From NCBI RefSeq assembly GCF_900107255.1, contig NZ_FNPH01000012.1, positions 54,737 through 118,736 on the forward strand: 64,000 nt of DNA, read 5' to 3'. Positions 45,064-54,898 of this stretch are shown here, in pieces. The notes beneath the pieces were generated by a model. The model had not been told where the DNA came from and did no database searches. It saw only the letters and a program-made list of their open reading frames with translations. How positions within the stretch are numbered: the first letter of the stretch is position 1; the number at the start of each line of letters is the position of its first letter. The translations under genes and the position numbers were made by a program. The DNA comes from Micromonospora pattaloongensis (GTDB lineage Bacteria > Actinomycetota > Actinomycetes > Mycobacteriales > Micromonosporaceae).

Positions 45064-45456
45064 TTAGCCGCGGCCGAGTTTTTGGGTTGGCTTGATCTTG
45101 ACGATCACGCGTACGTCGCCGGGCTGCCCGAACGGGTAGCTCTCCTGGCCCAGGTACTTCTTCGCCATCTTGTTGATGTGCTGGTCCGCGCCCTCCTCGG
45201 TCATCTCGACCGTTCCCTTCACCCACAGGGTCCGCATGTCGTCGGCCTTGTCGGCGATCGAGACCGCCACCACGGGGTTGCGGAGCATGTTGGCGTGCTT
45301 CTTCCGCCCGCGCACCGTGTTGAACACGATGTGCTCGCCGTCGGTGTCGACCCACACGGGCGTGACGTGCGGGGTGCCGTCGGGTTCGATCGTCGCGACG
45401 TGCGCGAGCTGCGCTTCCTGGAGCAGGGCCAGGTCCACTTCGGTGAGGATCCCCAT
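45064..45456 (-). CDS. PPOX class F420-dependent oxidoreductase
   Basis: The 130-residue protein is a small split-barrel flavin/deazaflavin protein: LALLQEAQLAHVATIEPDGT, PHVTPVWVDTDGEHIVFNTV, RGRKKHANMLRNPVVAVSIA and a C-terminal VIVKIKPTQKLG. This is the PPOX class of F420-binding reductases, common in mycobacteria and Micromonosporaceae. It probably uses F420H2 or heme-like ligands; the substrate is unknown. It lies between the G-rich repeat and the acyl-CoA ligase gene, on the minus strand. Confidence 0.85.
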   Translation of the reverse strand: MGILTEVDLALLQEAQLAHVATIEPDGTPHVTPVWVDTDGEHIVFNTVRGRKKHANMLRNPVVAVSIADKADDMRTLWVKGTVEMTEEGADQHINKMAKKYLGQESYPFGQPGDVRVIVKIKPTQKLGRG

Positions 45457-45546
45457 GGTCAGAACTTACCGGCGCTGTGCCGGCGGAAGGCCGCCGATCG
45501 CACGCAGAGGCGCGACGCCGATCAGACAGGGACGGCTGCGGCGCGG

Positions 45547-47193
<1,647 letters not shown>

Positions 47194-47264
47194 GGGTAGC
47201 AAGGTAGTGCGCCAGGTCACAGAAGCGGAAGAGGTGACCGGCGAGACGCTCTAGGGTGGTCGGC

Positions 47265-47759
47265 GTGGCGACTATCGGATGGGCCGAGTCCTACCTCGGA
47301 CAGCTGCGGGCGCTGGCGGGCGACCGCATCCTGATGTTCACGGGTTCGCGCGGCGTGCTCCGCGACGGCGACGGGCGCGTGCTGCTGATCGAGCGCTCCG
47401 ACAACGGCTACTGGGCGATGCCGGCGGGGGCGATGGAGCTCGGCGAGTCGATCACCGAATGCGTGACCCGCGAGGTGTGGGAGGAGACGGGCCTGCGGGT
47501 CCGCACCGTCACCCCGTTCGCCCTCTACACCGGCGGCGACTACACCTTCACCAACATGTACGGCGACACCTATCAGCTCTTCGTGACGGCGTTCCGGATC
47601 GACGCCTGGGACGGCGAGCTGGCCCGGCAGACCACCGAGACCACCGACGCGCGGTTCTTCCCGCCGGACGCGCTGCCGTCGCCGCTCTCGCCGACGGTCG
47701 CGGAGACCCTGGCCGACCTCGACGCCTTCGAACGCACCGGCCGGCTCATCCTGAAATAG
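47265..47759 (+). CDS. Nudix hydrolase
   Basis: The 164-residue product has a perfect Nudix box at residues 55-77 (G55, E61, R69-E70, E73-E74, G76), preceded by GVLRDGDGRVLLIERSDNGY. It should hydrolyse a nucleoside diphosphate derivative; the exact substrate (ADP-ribose, dNTP or other) is not evident. AGGG precedes the GTG at 47265. The gene ends just before a hairpin, which it shares with the convergent MFS gene. Confidence 0.9.
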   Translation: MATIGWAESYLGQLRALAGDRILMFTGSRGVLRDGDGRVLLIERSDNGYWAMPAGAMELGESITECVTREVWEETGLRVRTVTPFALYTGGDYTFTNMYGDTYQLFVTAFRIDAWDGELARQTTETTDARFFPPDALPSPLSPTVAETLADLDAFERTGRLILK

Positions 47760-47762
47760 CCG

Positions 47763-47793
47763 ACGGCCCCGCCACGTGACGTGGCGGGGCCGT
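47763..47793. terminator. Perfect bidirectional hairpin terminator
   Basis: Perfect 15-base arms, ACGGCCCCGCCACGT and ACGTGGCGGGGCCGT, with a single base between them. The site is between the stops of the Nudix and MFS genes. Confidence 0.8.
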
Positions 47794-47805
47794 TCGTGGG
47801 CGGCC

Positions 47806-49437
47806 TCAGATCATGCTCTGCGCCTTGGCCTCCATGTCGGCGGCGGCCTCGTCGCCGGTCTCGGAGTCCAGCGACTTCCCGGACCGGGAGCCCGGACCGC
47901 CGCGCAACTCGCGGTCCGGCAGCGCCAGGGTGACCAGCACCGCGAGGATCGCGACCAGCCCGGTGACCAGGAAGACCGTGTGCAGCGAGTCGACGAAGGC
48001 CGACTGGATGGCGGCCCGGATCGGCTCCGGCAGGGCCAGGATGCGGGACGGTTCGTTGATCGAGATGTTCTTCGCGCCGCTGGCGGCGAACTGAGCGGCC
48101 TGCGCGGGCGGCAGCTGCGCGATCGCCGCCGGCATCCGTGCGGCGAGCGCGTCGGCGAGCCGGGCGGTGAGCACCGCGCCGAGGATCGCCACGCCGAACG
48201 AGCCGCCCAGCGACCGGAAGAACGTCGCCGCCGACGTGCCGGCGCCGAGGTCCTTGAGGTCGACGGCGTTCTGCACGGCGAGGATCAGCGACTGCATGCC
48301 CAGGCCCATGCCGACGCCGATCACCACCATGTAGATGAACGCGACCCAGAGTGAGGTCTCGACCTGCAGGCGGGTGAAGAGCAGCATGCCGACGACGAGC
48401 ACGGCCGAGCCGGCGACCGGGAACCACTTGTAGCGCCCGGTCCGGCTCATCGCGCGCCCGGACAGGATCGAGGTCGCGATGATGCCGGCCATCATCGGCA
48501 GCATCAGCAGGCCGCTGCGGGTCGGCGACGCGCCCTTGACGATCTGCAGGTAGAGCGGGATGAAGATGATCGACCCGAACATGACCAGACCGAGCACGAA
48601 GCCCGCGATGTTGGCCAGCGCGAAGGTCGGCCGCCGGAAGAGCCCGAGCGGCAGGATCGGCTCCGGCACCCGGGTCTCCTGGAACACGAAGAGCACGCTG
48701 AGCACCGCGCCGGCGACGAAGAGCCCGATGATCGTCGCCGAGCTCCAGGCGTACTGGTTGCCGCCCCAGCTCAGCGCGAGCAGCACGCAGCTGACCCCGG
48801 CCACCAGCAGGCCGGCGCCGAGCCAGTCGATCGCGTGGTTGCGGCGCTGGAACGGGATCAGCCGCATGACGCGGTAGCAGACCACGATCGCGAGGATGCC
48901 GAGCGGAATGTTGATGTAGAAGATCCAGCGCCAGTTGTGCTCGGCGAAGTAGCCGCCGACCAGCGGCCCGGCCACCGACGACAGCCCGAAGACCGCGCCG
49001 AACAGTCCCTGGTAGCGCCCGCGCTCGCGGGGCGACACCACGTCGGAGATGATCGTGAACGCGAGCGTCATCAGACCGCCCGCGCCGATCCCCTGGATGC
49101 CCCGCGTGACGATCAGCTGGAGCATGTCCTGTGACAGGCCGGCGAGCAGCGAACCGACCAGGAACGTGCCGATCGAGAAGAGGAACACGGGCCGGCGCCC
49201 GTACAGGTCGGCCATCTTCCCGTAGAGGGGGGTCGAGGCGGTCGACGCGAGCAGGTACGACGTCACCACCCACGAGTAGTGGTTGATCCCGCCCAGCTCG
49301 CCGACGATCGTCGGCAGCGCCGTTCCCACGATCGTCTGGTCGAGCGCGGCCAGCAGCATGCCGGTCATCAGCCCGACCATCAGGGTCAGGATCTGCCGAT
49401 GCGTCAGCGTGGGTCGCACCTCGGCGGATGTGGTCAT
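47806..49437 (-). CDS. DHA2-type MFS drug exporter (EmrB/QacA-like)
   Basis: The 543-residue protein has about 14 hydrophobic segments. LMVGLMTGMLLAALDQTIVG and LPTIVGELGGINHYSWVVTS are the classical DHA2 start, followed by PLYGKMADLYGRRPVFLFSI with the MFS motif A, and GIQGIGAGGLMTLAF. It should export drugs or toxic hydrophobic compounds, in exchange for protons. The start overlaps the marR stop as ATGA, so both are translated from one message and controlled by the regulator. The hairpin downstream ends the unit. Confidence 0.93.
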   Translation of the reverse strand: MTTSAEVRPTLTHRQILTLMVGLMTGMLLAALDQTIVGTALPTIVGELGGINHYSWVVTSYLLASTASTPLYGKMADLYGRRPVFLFSIGTFLVGSLLAGLSQDMLQLIVTRGIQGIGAGGLMTLAFTIISDVVSPRERGRYQGLFGAVFGLSSVAGPLVGGYFAEHNWRWIFYINIPLGILAIVVCYRVMRLIPFQRRNHAIDWLGAGLLVAGVSCVLLALSWGGNQYAWSSATIIGLFVAGAVLSVLFVFQETRVPEPILPLGLFRRPTFALANIAGFVLGLVMFGSIIFIPLYLQIVKGASPTRSGLLMLPMMAGIIATSILSGRAMSRTGRYKWFPVAGSAVLVVGMLLFTRLQVETSLWVAFIYMVVIGVGMGLGMQSLILAVQNAVDLKDLGAGTSAATFFRSLGGSFGVAILGAVLTARLADALAARMPAAIAQLPPAQAAQFAASGAKNISINEPSRILALPEPIRAAIQSAFVDSLHTVFLVTGLVAILAVLVTLALPDRELRGGPGSRSGKSLDSETGDEAAADMEAKAQSMI

Positions 49438-49949
49438 TGCGTCTCTTCCTCTCGTGCCCGTGGGCGGACGCCCGCGGGATCCGATCCCCCGTAAGGAACA
49501 GCGATCGAATCGTTGAGCCGGGTGAAGAGCCGGACGAACTCCCGGCGCTCCTCCGGTGTCCAGTCGGCCAGCAACTCCCGCAGGGCGCCGACCCAGCTCC
49601 GGCGGTGACGCGCGAATGCCTCACGTCCAGTTTCGGTCGCCGCGATGACCCATGCCCGCCGATCGGCGGGATCGGGGCTGCGGGACGCGAGGCCGGCCGT
49701 CTGCAACGCGCCGGCCTGGCGGCTCACGGTCGACAGGTCGAGCGCGAGGTCCTCGGCGAGCGCGGTGAGCCGGGCCGGTCCGGCGCCGACCAGCCGGGCC
49801 AGCAGGGTGTACGCCGCGCGTTCCAGCGGTGGGTCGAACGACATCCGCTGGTACATCCGCTGGGTGCGCCGGTGGAACTGGCCGATCAGCTGCCCGAGGA
49901 CGACGTACTCGTCGTCCGGTCCGGTCCGCCGATCCACAACCCACCCCAT
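49434..49949 (-). CDS. MarR family transcriptional regulator
   Basis: The 171-residue protein has a typical MarR winged helix: YTLLARLVGAGPARLTALAE, LALDLSTVSRQAGALQTAGL (recognition helix) and ASRSPDPADRRAWVIAATET as the wing. It probably represses itself and the downstream DHA2 exporter until a ligand binds. A perfect palindrome lies 9 bases upstream of the ATG. No strong ribosome site precedes it, so the transcript may be nearly leaderless. Confidence 0.9.
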   Translation of the reverse strand: MGWVVDRRTGPDDEYVVLGQLIGQFHRRTQRMYQRMSFDPPLERAAYTLLARLVGAGPARLTALAEDLALDLSTVSRQAGALQTAGLASRSPDPADRRAWVIAATETGREAFARHRRSWVGALRELLADWTPEERREFVRLFTRLNDSIAVPYGGSDPAGVRPRAREEETQ

Positions 49950-49957
49950 CGGAAAAA

Positions 49958-49972
49958 CTTGCCTCAGGCAAG
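49958..49972. promoter_or_regulatory. MarR-type operator palindrome
   Basis: CTTGCCTCAGGCAAG is a perfect palindrome with seven-base arms around one central base, just upstream of marR. TTGCCTnAGGCAA-like sites are common targets of MarR regulators in actinomycetes. Confidence 0.7.
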
Positions 49973-50078
49973 CATTTTGTCAGTCATCGTCACCCGGACG
50001 CACCCGAAATACGATGTGATCCAGAGCATGCGAAAGCGCGTGGACACCCTCGGTCGTCTCCCGGCACGATGACGAGCC

Positions 50079-51392
50079 GTGAAGAAGCTGCTGCGGCACC
50101 TGGCGCTGGACATCACCCCGCTGCGGCAGTCGCGGGACTTCCGGCTGGTCTACTCCGGCGCCGCGGTCTCGTCGGTCGGCTCCTTCATCACCTACGTCAC
50201 CGTCCCGTACCAGGTCTACAAGATCACGGACGACCCGCTGCTGGTCGGCCTGCTCGGAGTCTTCCAGCTCGTACCGCTGCTCGTCATGGCGTTCGTCGGC
50301 GGGGCGCTGGCCGATTACCTCGACCGTCGGCTGCTGGTGCTCGGCGGCGAGATCGCGTTCACGCTGCTCTGCGGCGTGCTGCTGCTCAACTCGCTCAGCG
50401 ACGAGCCGCATCTGTGGCTGCTCTACCTGGTGTCCGCGCTCACCTCCGCGGTGGACGGCGTGCAACGACCGGCGATGGAGGGGCTGCTGCCCCGCATCGT
50501 GACCCCCGCCCAGATCCCGGCGGCCAGCGCGCTCAACTCGATGCGGCACGACGTCGCGCAGCTCGCCGGGCCGGCACTGGCCGGCATCCTGATCGCCTCG
50601 GTCGACCTGGCCTGGGTGTACGCCATCGACCTGGCCACCTTCGCGTTCTCGCTGGTCTGCCTGGCGGCGGTCCGGGCGGTGCCGCCACCACCGGCCGCCG
50701 ACCGCCCGTCGCTGCGCTCGGTGGCGACCGGCCTGCGGTACGCCCGCAGCCGCCCCGAACTGCTCGGCACCTATCTGGTGGACATCAACGCGATGTTCTT
50801 CGGCATGCCGCAGGCGCTCTACCCGTTCATGGCGAACAAGCTCGGCGGGCCGGCCGTGCTCGGCCTGCTCTACGCGGCCCCCGCGGTCGGCTCACTGCTC
50901 GCCACGCTCACCTCCGGCTGGACCGGCCGGGTGCACCGGCACGGCCTGATGGTGGTCTTCGCGGCCGGCGCCTGGGGGCTCGCGATCATCGGCGTCGGAC
51001 TCGCCAACACGCTCTGGCTGGCGCTGCTCTGCCTGGTGCTGGCGGGCGCGGCCGACATGATCTCCGGGCTGTTCCGGATGACGATCTGGAACCAGACCAT
51101 CCCCGATCACCTGCGCGGGCGGCTCGCCGGGATTGAGATGATCTCGTACTCGACGGGTCCGCTCCTGGGCAACATGCGCGCCGGGCTCGGCGCCCGCGTG
51201 GTCGGCATCGAAGGTTCGGTCATCTCCGGGGGCGTGCTCTGCGTGCTCGGCACCCTCGCGCTCGCCGCCGCGCTGCCGAAGTTCCTCCGCTACGACGGCC
51301 GCGACGGCCTGGCCCGCAAACAGGCCGAGGACGCCGCCTGGGCCGCCCGGGCTTCCGGTCCGGCCGATCGGGGACTTGTTCACACGGACTGA
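50079..51392 (+). CDS. MFS exporter (EntS-like)
   Basis: The 437-residue protein has about 12 hydrophobic segments, opens LALDITPLRQSRDFRLVYSG and carries ALADYLDRRLLVLGGEIAFT, the MFS motif of the DHA3/EntS group. Such proteins export siderophores or drugs. It is transcribed divergently from the marR/DHA2 unit and may share the palindromic operator. The last codons lie inside the left arm and loop of an inverted repeat, which serves as terminator. The GTG start has weak ribosome-site support. Confidence 0.9.
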   Translation: MKKLLRHLALDITPLRQSRDFRLVYSGAAVSSVGSFITYVTVPYQVYKITDDPLLVGLLGVFQLVPLLVMAFVGGALADYLDRRLLVLGGEIAFTLLCGVLLLNSLSDEPHLWLLYLVSALTSAVDGVQRPAMEGLLPRIVTPAQIPAASALNSMRHDVAQLAGPALAGILIASVDLAWVYAIDLATFAFSLVCLAAVRAVPPPPAADRPSLRSVATGLRYARSRPELLGTYLVDINAMFFGMPQALYPFMANKLGGPAVLGLLYAAPAVGSLLATLTSGWTGRVHRHGLMVVFAAGAWGLAIIGVGLANTLWLALLCLVLAGAADMISGLFRMTIWNQTIPDHLRGRLAGIEMISYSTGPLLGNMRAGLGARVVGIEGSVISGGVLCVLGTLALAAALPKFLRYDGRDGLARKQAEDAAWAARASGPADRGLVHTD

Positions 51393-51416
51393 TCGCGCCG
51401 AACAAGTCCCCGATCG
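51365..51416. terminator. Inverted repeat overlapping the MFS stop codon
   Basis: Perfect 17-base arms, CGATCGGGGACTTGTTC and GAACAAGTCCCCGATCG, with an 18-base loop. The stop codon of the MFS gene is in the loop, and the right arm ends 9 bases before the convergent DJ-1/PfpI gene. Confidence 0.7.
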
Positions 51417-51424
51417 CCGGCGCG

Positions 51425-51970
51425 TCAGTGCCGGCCCTCGGCGAACTCCTCGACGATCTTCGAGCAGAACGCCGGCAGGTCGTCCGGGTTCCGGCTGGTC
51501 ACCAGCCCGTTGTCGACGTGGCACGTCTCGTCCACCCAGGTCGCCCCCGCGTTCGTCAGATCCGTACGCAGGCTCGGCCAGGACGTCAGCGTCCGCCCCT
51601 TGACCACGTCCGCCTCGACCAGCGTCCACGGGCCGTGGCAGATCGCGCCGACCGGCTTGCCGGCGTCGAAGAACGCCCGCACGAAGCGGACCGCGTCCGG
51701 GTCCGCCCGCAGGAAGTCGGGGTTCGCGACCCCGCCGGGCAGCACGAGCGCGTCGTAGTCGCCGGGATCGGCGTCCGCGACCGCCTTGTCCACCGGGTAC
51801 GTGCTGGACTTGTCCATGTGCTGCATCGCCTGGATCGAACCGGACTCGAGCGAGATCAACTCGACCCGCGCGCCGGCCTGCTCCACCGCCTCCCGCGGCT
51901 TCGTGTACTCCACCTCTTCCACGCCGTCGGTGGCGAGGAACGCGATCCGCTTGCCATCAAGCGCTGCCAT
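51425..51970 (-). CDS. DJ-1/PfpI family protein
   Basis: The 181-residue product starts MAALDGKRIAFLATDGVEEV after AGGAGG. It belongs to the type 1 glutamine amidotransferase-like DJ-1/PfpI group, with DALVLPGGVANPDFLRADPD and VGAICHGPWTLVEADVVKGR, where the cysteine in ICHGP is the nucleophile. Family members act as glyoxalases, proteases or chaperones; which applies is unknown. It is divergent from hldE. Confidence 0.9.
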   Translation of the reverse strand: MAALDGKRIAFLATDGVEEVEYTKPREAVEQAGARVELISLESGSIQAMQHMDKSSTYPVDKAVADADPGDYDALVLPGGVANPDFLRADPDAVRFVRAFFDAGKPVGAICHGPWTLVEADVVKGRTLTSWPSLRTDLTNAGATWVDETCHVDNGLVTSRNPDDLPAFCSKIVEEFAEGRH

Positions 51971-52110
51971 CGGGACACACCTCCTCAGTGACGCCGCACG
52001 CGACAAAAACCTCAGTGCTGTCGTAACGGCTGTGAAACTGCTTCCCCGACCCGCTCGCGCGGCAAACCCCGGCGTGTTTGAGCCCACCGGGCGCGGGCAC
52101 CCGGCCTGGC

Positions 52111-53634
52111 ATGGCGCAGTGCACTATCGGGTCGCGACAACTGGCCACGATGGTCGACGACTGGTCCGGTCGGCCGGTGCTCGTCGTGGGGGACCCGATG
52201 CTCGACGACTGGCACTTCACCACCTCGGAGCGGCTCTGCCGGGAGGCGCCGGCCCCGGTGCTCCGGCTGCGCGACCGGCAGCTGGCCGCCGGCGGCGCGG
52301 CGAACACCGCCGTCAACCTCGCCGCCCTGGGCGGCCGCTCCCTACTGGTCGCGCCGGTCGGGGCCGACGCCGGCGGCGACCGGTTGCGCGACTGCCTGGA
52401 GCGCGCCGGCGTGACGGACCGGACGGTGACGCAGCCCGGTCGGCCGACCCCGGTGAAACGGCGGCTGCTCGCCGACGACCAGATCGTGCTCCGCGAGGAC
52501 GAGGGCGATGCCGCCGGGCCGCTGCCGGACGACGGGGTACGCCGGCTGCTCCGCGCGCTGCGGGGCGCGGTCGAGGAGTTCGGCCCTCGCCCGGCGCTGG
52601 TGATCTGCGACTACGGGCTGGGCGCCCTGCCCGAGCCGGCGCGCGCCTGGCTGGTGGCCAACCGCGAGCTGTTCGGCACGGTGACGCTGGACGCGCACGA
52701 CCTGCGGCCCTGGCGGGGACTCGCCCCGAGCGCCGTCACGCCGAGCCTCGCCGAGGCCGCGCACCTGCTGCGACGGCCGTCCCGGCCCGGCGACCGGGCG
52801 GCCACCGCCGCGGCGTGGCTGCCCGCGCTGCGCGAGCGCACCGGCGCGGCGGTCGTCGCGGTCACCCTCGACTCCGACGGCGCGATCGTCGGCGACGGCG
52901 ACGGGCAACCGCACCGCACGCACGCGGACCCCGCGGCCGCGAGCCACGCCGTCGGCGCCGGCGACGCCTACCTCGCGGCGTTGACGCTGGCGCTCGCCGC
53001 GGCCGCGCCGACGCCGCTCGGCGCCGAGACCGCACAGCTCGCCGCCGCCGTCACGCTCGGCGGCCCCGGCACCTGCGTCTGCGACCGGGACGCGCTGTTC
53101 GCCGCCGCGGACCCGGCGGTGACCGACGCGGTCGGGCTCGCCGCCCGGGTACGCCGGCGGCGCGCGCAGGGCGACCGCGTCGTCTTCACCAACGGTTGCT
53201 TCGACGTGCTGCACCGCGGCCACGTCCGCTACCTGGAGCAGGCCGCCGCACTCGGCGACGTGCTGGTGGTCGCGGTCAACTCCGACGAGAGCGTGCGCCG
53301 GCTGAAGGGCCCGGACCGCCCGGTCAACCCGGTGGAGGACCGGGTCGCCGTGCTGGCCGCGCTCTCCTGCGTCGACCACGTGGTCGTCTTCGAGGAGGAC
53401 TCCCCCGCCGACCTGATCGCCACCGTCCGCCCCGAGGTGTACGTCAAGGGCGGCGACTACCCGCCGGAGCTGGTGCCGGAGGCGCCGCTGGTGCGGCGGC
53501 TCGGCGGACAGGTGCACTGCGTCGGGTACGTCCCGGACCGCTCCACCTCGGCGATCATCGACCGCATCCGCGCCGACGCCTCGGAAAGGGCCCCTTCCGG
53601 AACCGAATCCGACAGCCAGGGGCCCTTGCGGTGA
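52111..53634 (+). CDS. hldE: Bifunctional heptose-phosphate kinase/adenylyltransferase (HldE-like)
   Basis: The 507-residue protein has an N-terminal ribokinase-like domain (GRPVLVVGDPMLDDWHF, AAGGAANTAVNLAALGG, and the catalytic VGAGDAYLAALT) and a C-terminal nucleotidyltransferase with FTNGCFDVLHRGHVRYLEQA, VNSDESVRRLKGPDRP and VYVKGGDYPPE. Together they phosphorylate heptose 7-phosphate at C1 and adenylate heptose 1-phosphate, giving ADP-heptose. No LPS is expected here, so the product likely feeds a wall glycan. The start may be the ATG at 52150. The final codons run through a repeat element, and the stop overlaps the next gene. Confidence 0.92.
   Translation: MAQCTIGSRQLATMVDDWSGRPVLVVGDPMLDDWHFTTSERLCREAPAPVLRLRDRQLAAGGAANTAVNLAALGGRSLLVAPVGADAGGDRLRDCLERAGVTDRTVTQPGRPTPVKRRLLADDQIVLREDEGDAAGPLPDDGVRRLLRALRGAVEEFGPRPALVICDYGLGALPEPARAWLVANRELFGTVTLDAHDLRPWRGLAPSAVTPSLAEAAHLLRRPSRPGDRAATAAAWLPALRERTGAAVVAVTLDSDGAIVGDGDGQPHRTHADPAAASHAVGAGDAYLAALTLALAAAAPTPLGAETAQLAAAVTLGGPGTCVCDRDALFAAADPAVTDAVGLAARVRRRRAQGDRVVFTNGCFDVLHRGHVRYLEQAAALGDVLVVAVNSDESVRRLKGPDRPVNPVEDRVAVLAALSCVDHVVVFEEDSPADLIATVRPEVYVKGGDYPPELVPEAPLVRRLGGQVHCVGYVPDRSTSAIIDRIRADASERAPSGTESDSQGPLR
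53586..53627. repeat. AAGGGCCC-type element inside the hldE 3' end
   Basis: AAGGGCCCCT and AGGGGCCCTT form a perfect ten-base stem with a 22-base loop. The element encodes most of the last 16 residues of the HldE-like protein and ends 4 bases before the next gene starts. Confidence 0.65.
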
Positions 53635-54515
53635 CCCGGCCGCTGGAGCCCGGCGACGCGGACGCCTTCCGGAGCCCGCGGCTGCTCGACGTGCTGATCC
53701 CGACCCGGAACCGGCCCGCCGAACTGGCCACCACCCTCGCCGGGCTGGCCGCGCAGTCCGGCCCCGCCGGCTTCGCAGTGGTGGTCAGCGACCAGTCCGA
53801 CGACGAGCCCGGCTGGGCCGCGCCGGCGCCCGCGGCGATGGTGCGGGTGCTGCGCCACCGCGGACATCCGGTGCTGCTCACCCGGCACCTGCCGCGTCGC
53901 GGCCTGGCCGAACACCGCGCCGCGCTGCTGGCGAACTCCACCGCCCGGCACGTGCTGCTGCTCGACGACGACGTGTGGCTGGAGCCCTACGCCGTCGCGC
54001 GGCTGCTCACGGCGCTGCGCGAGCTGCGTTGCGGCTTCGTCGGCAACGCCGTGCACGGACTGTCGTACGCCGACGACGAGCGGCCGGAGCAGCACGACGG
54101 CTACGAGGAGTGGGCCGGCCGGCCGGTGCCGGAGGACGTGCGGCCGGGCACCCCGCAGTGGCAGCGGGCGCGCATCCACCCGGCCGCCAACCTGCTGCAC
54201 GTGACCCGGAAGCTGGGGCTGGCGCCGGGCGAGTGGCGGGCGTACAAGGTCTCCTGGATCGGCGGCTGCGTGCTCTTCGACCGGGCGAAGCTGGTCGCGG
54301 CGGGCGGCTTCGACTTCTGGCGGCGGGTGCCCGCCAACCATCAGGGCGAGGACGCCGCCGCGCAGCTCGCGGTCATGCGCCGGTACGGCGGGGCCGGCGT
54401 CGTGCCCAGCGGCGCGTACCACCTGGAGGCGCCGACCACGGTCACCGACCGGGGCGTCGAGTGCTGGCAGGTGCTACTCGGGACAGAACCGGCAGCGGAG
54501 GGAGCGACACCATGA
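53631..54515 (+). CDS. GT2 glycosyltransferase in heptose cluster
   Basis: The 294-residue protein starts at a GTG overlapping the hldE stop. It has LDVLIPTRNRPAELATTLAG near residue 15, VVVSDQSDDE, and LLLDDDVWLEPYAVARLLTA, whose DDD is the metal site of family 2. The C-terminal part has SWIGGCVLFDRAKLVAAGGF and EDAAAQLAVMRRYGG. It should add a sugar, possibly the heptose made by the upstream enzyme, to a surface acceptor; substrate is inferred from context. A four-base overlap (ATGA) links it to the DUF2267 gene. Confidence 0.87.
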   Translation: MTRPLEPGDADAFRSPRLLDVLIPTRNRPAELATTLAGLAAQSGPAGFAVVVSDQSDDEPGWAAPAPAAMVRVLRHRGHPVLLTRHLPRRGLAEHRAALLANSTARHVLLLDDDVWLEPYAVARLLTALRELRCGFVGNAVHGLSYADDERPEQHDGYEEWAGRPVPEDVRPGTPQWQRARIHPAANLLHVTRKLGLAPGEWRAYKVSWIGGCVLFDRAKLVAAGGFDFWRRVPANHQGEDAAAQLAVMRRYGGAGVVPSGAYHLEAPTTVTDRGVECWQVLLGTEPAAEGATP

Positions 54516-54898
54516 CGACGACCACCACCCACGCTCCGCGTACGACCGTATGGCAGCTGGAGCAGGCGGTGCTGCGTACCCTCGCCGAGCGCCTGCCCGC
54601 CGGGGAGGCCGCGCTGCTCGCGACCGCCCTGCCCCCGGCGTGGGCGCGGGCGGCCGAGGTCGACAACCCGACGGCGCAGCGCTTCGACTCGGTGGAGTTC
54701 CTGAAGCGGGTCCGCACCCGTGCCGGGCTGCGCGGCGCCGCCGACGACGAGGTGCGCGACGACGCCATGTTCGCCCTGGACCAGGTCCTGCTGCTCTGCC
54801 CGAGCGCGGTGCTCCACAGGGTGCAGCAGCCGCTACCGGACGACATCCGCGGCCTCTTTCCCGAGGCGGTGCGGCTGCGCGCCGCCGGAGCACGTTAG
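54512..54898 (+). CDS. DUF2267 family protein
   Basis: The 128-residue protein opens with a threonine-rich segment, then LEQAVLRTLAERLPAGEAAL and LATALPPAWARAAEVDNPTA, then SVEFLKRVRTRAGLRGAADD and a helical end. This is the two-helical-repeat pattern of DUF2267, a family of unknown function. GGAGGG precedes the ATG. The gene is the last of the hldE-GT2 unit, and its final 66 bases overlap the convergent GT9 gene. Confidence 0.78.
   Translation: MTTTTTHAPRTTVWQLEQAVLRTLAERLPAGEAALLATALPPAWARAAEVDNPTAQRFDSVEFLKRVRTRAGLRGAADDEVRDDAMFALDQVLLLCPSAVLHRVQQPLPDDIRGLFPEAVRLRAAGAR

Noticed and set aside
51786..53630. Upstream 615 codons of the frame that contains the heptose-cluster GT2
   Set aside because: These codons run antisense to the DJ-1 gene and out of frame inside hldE; only the part from GTG 53631 is coding-like.
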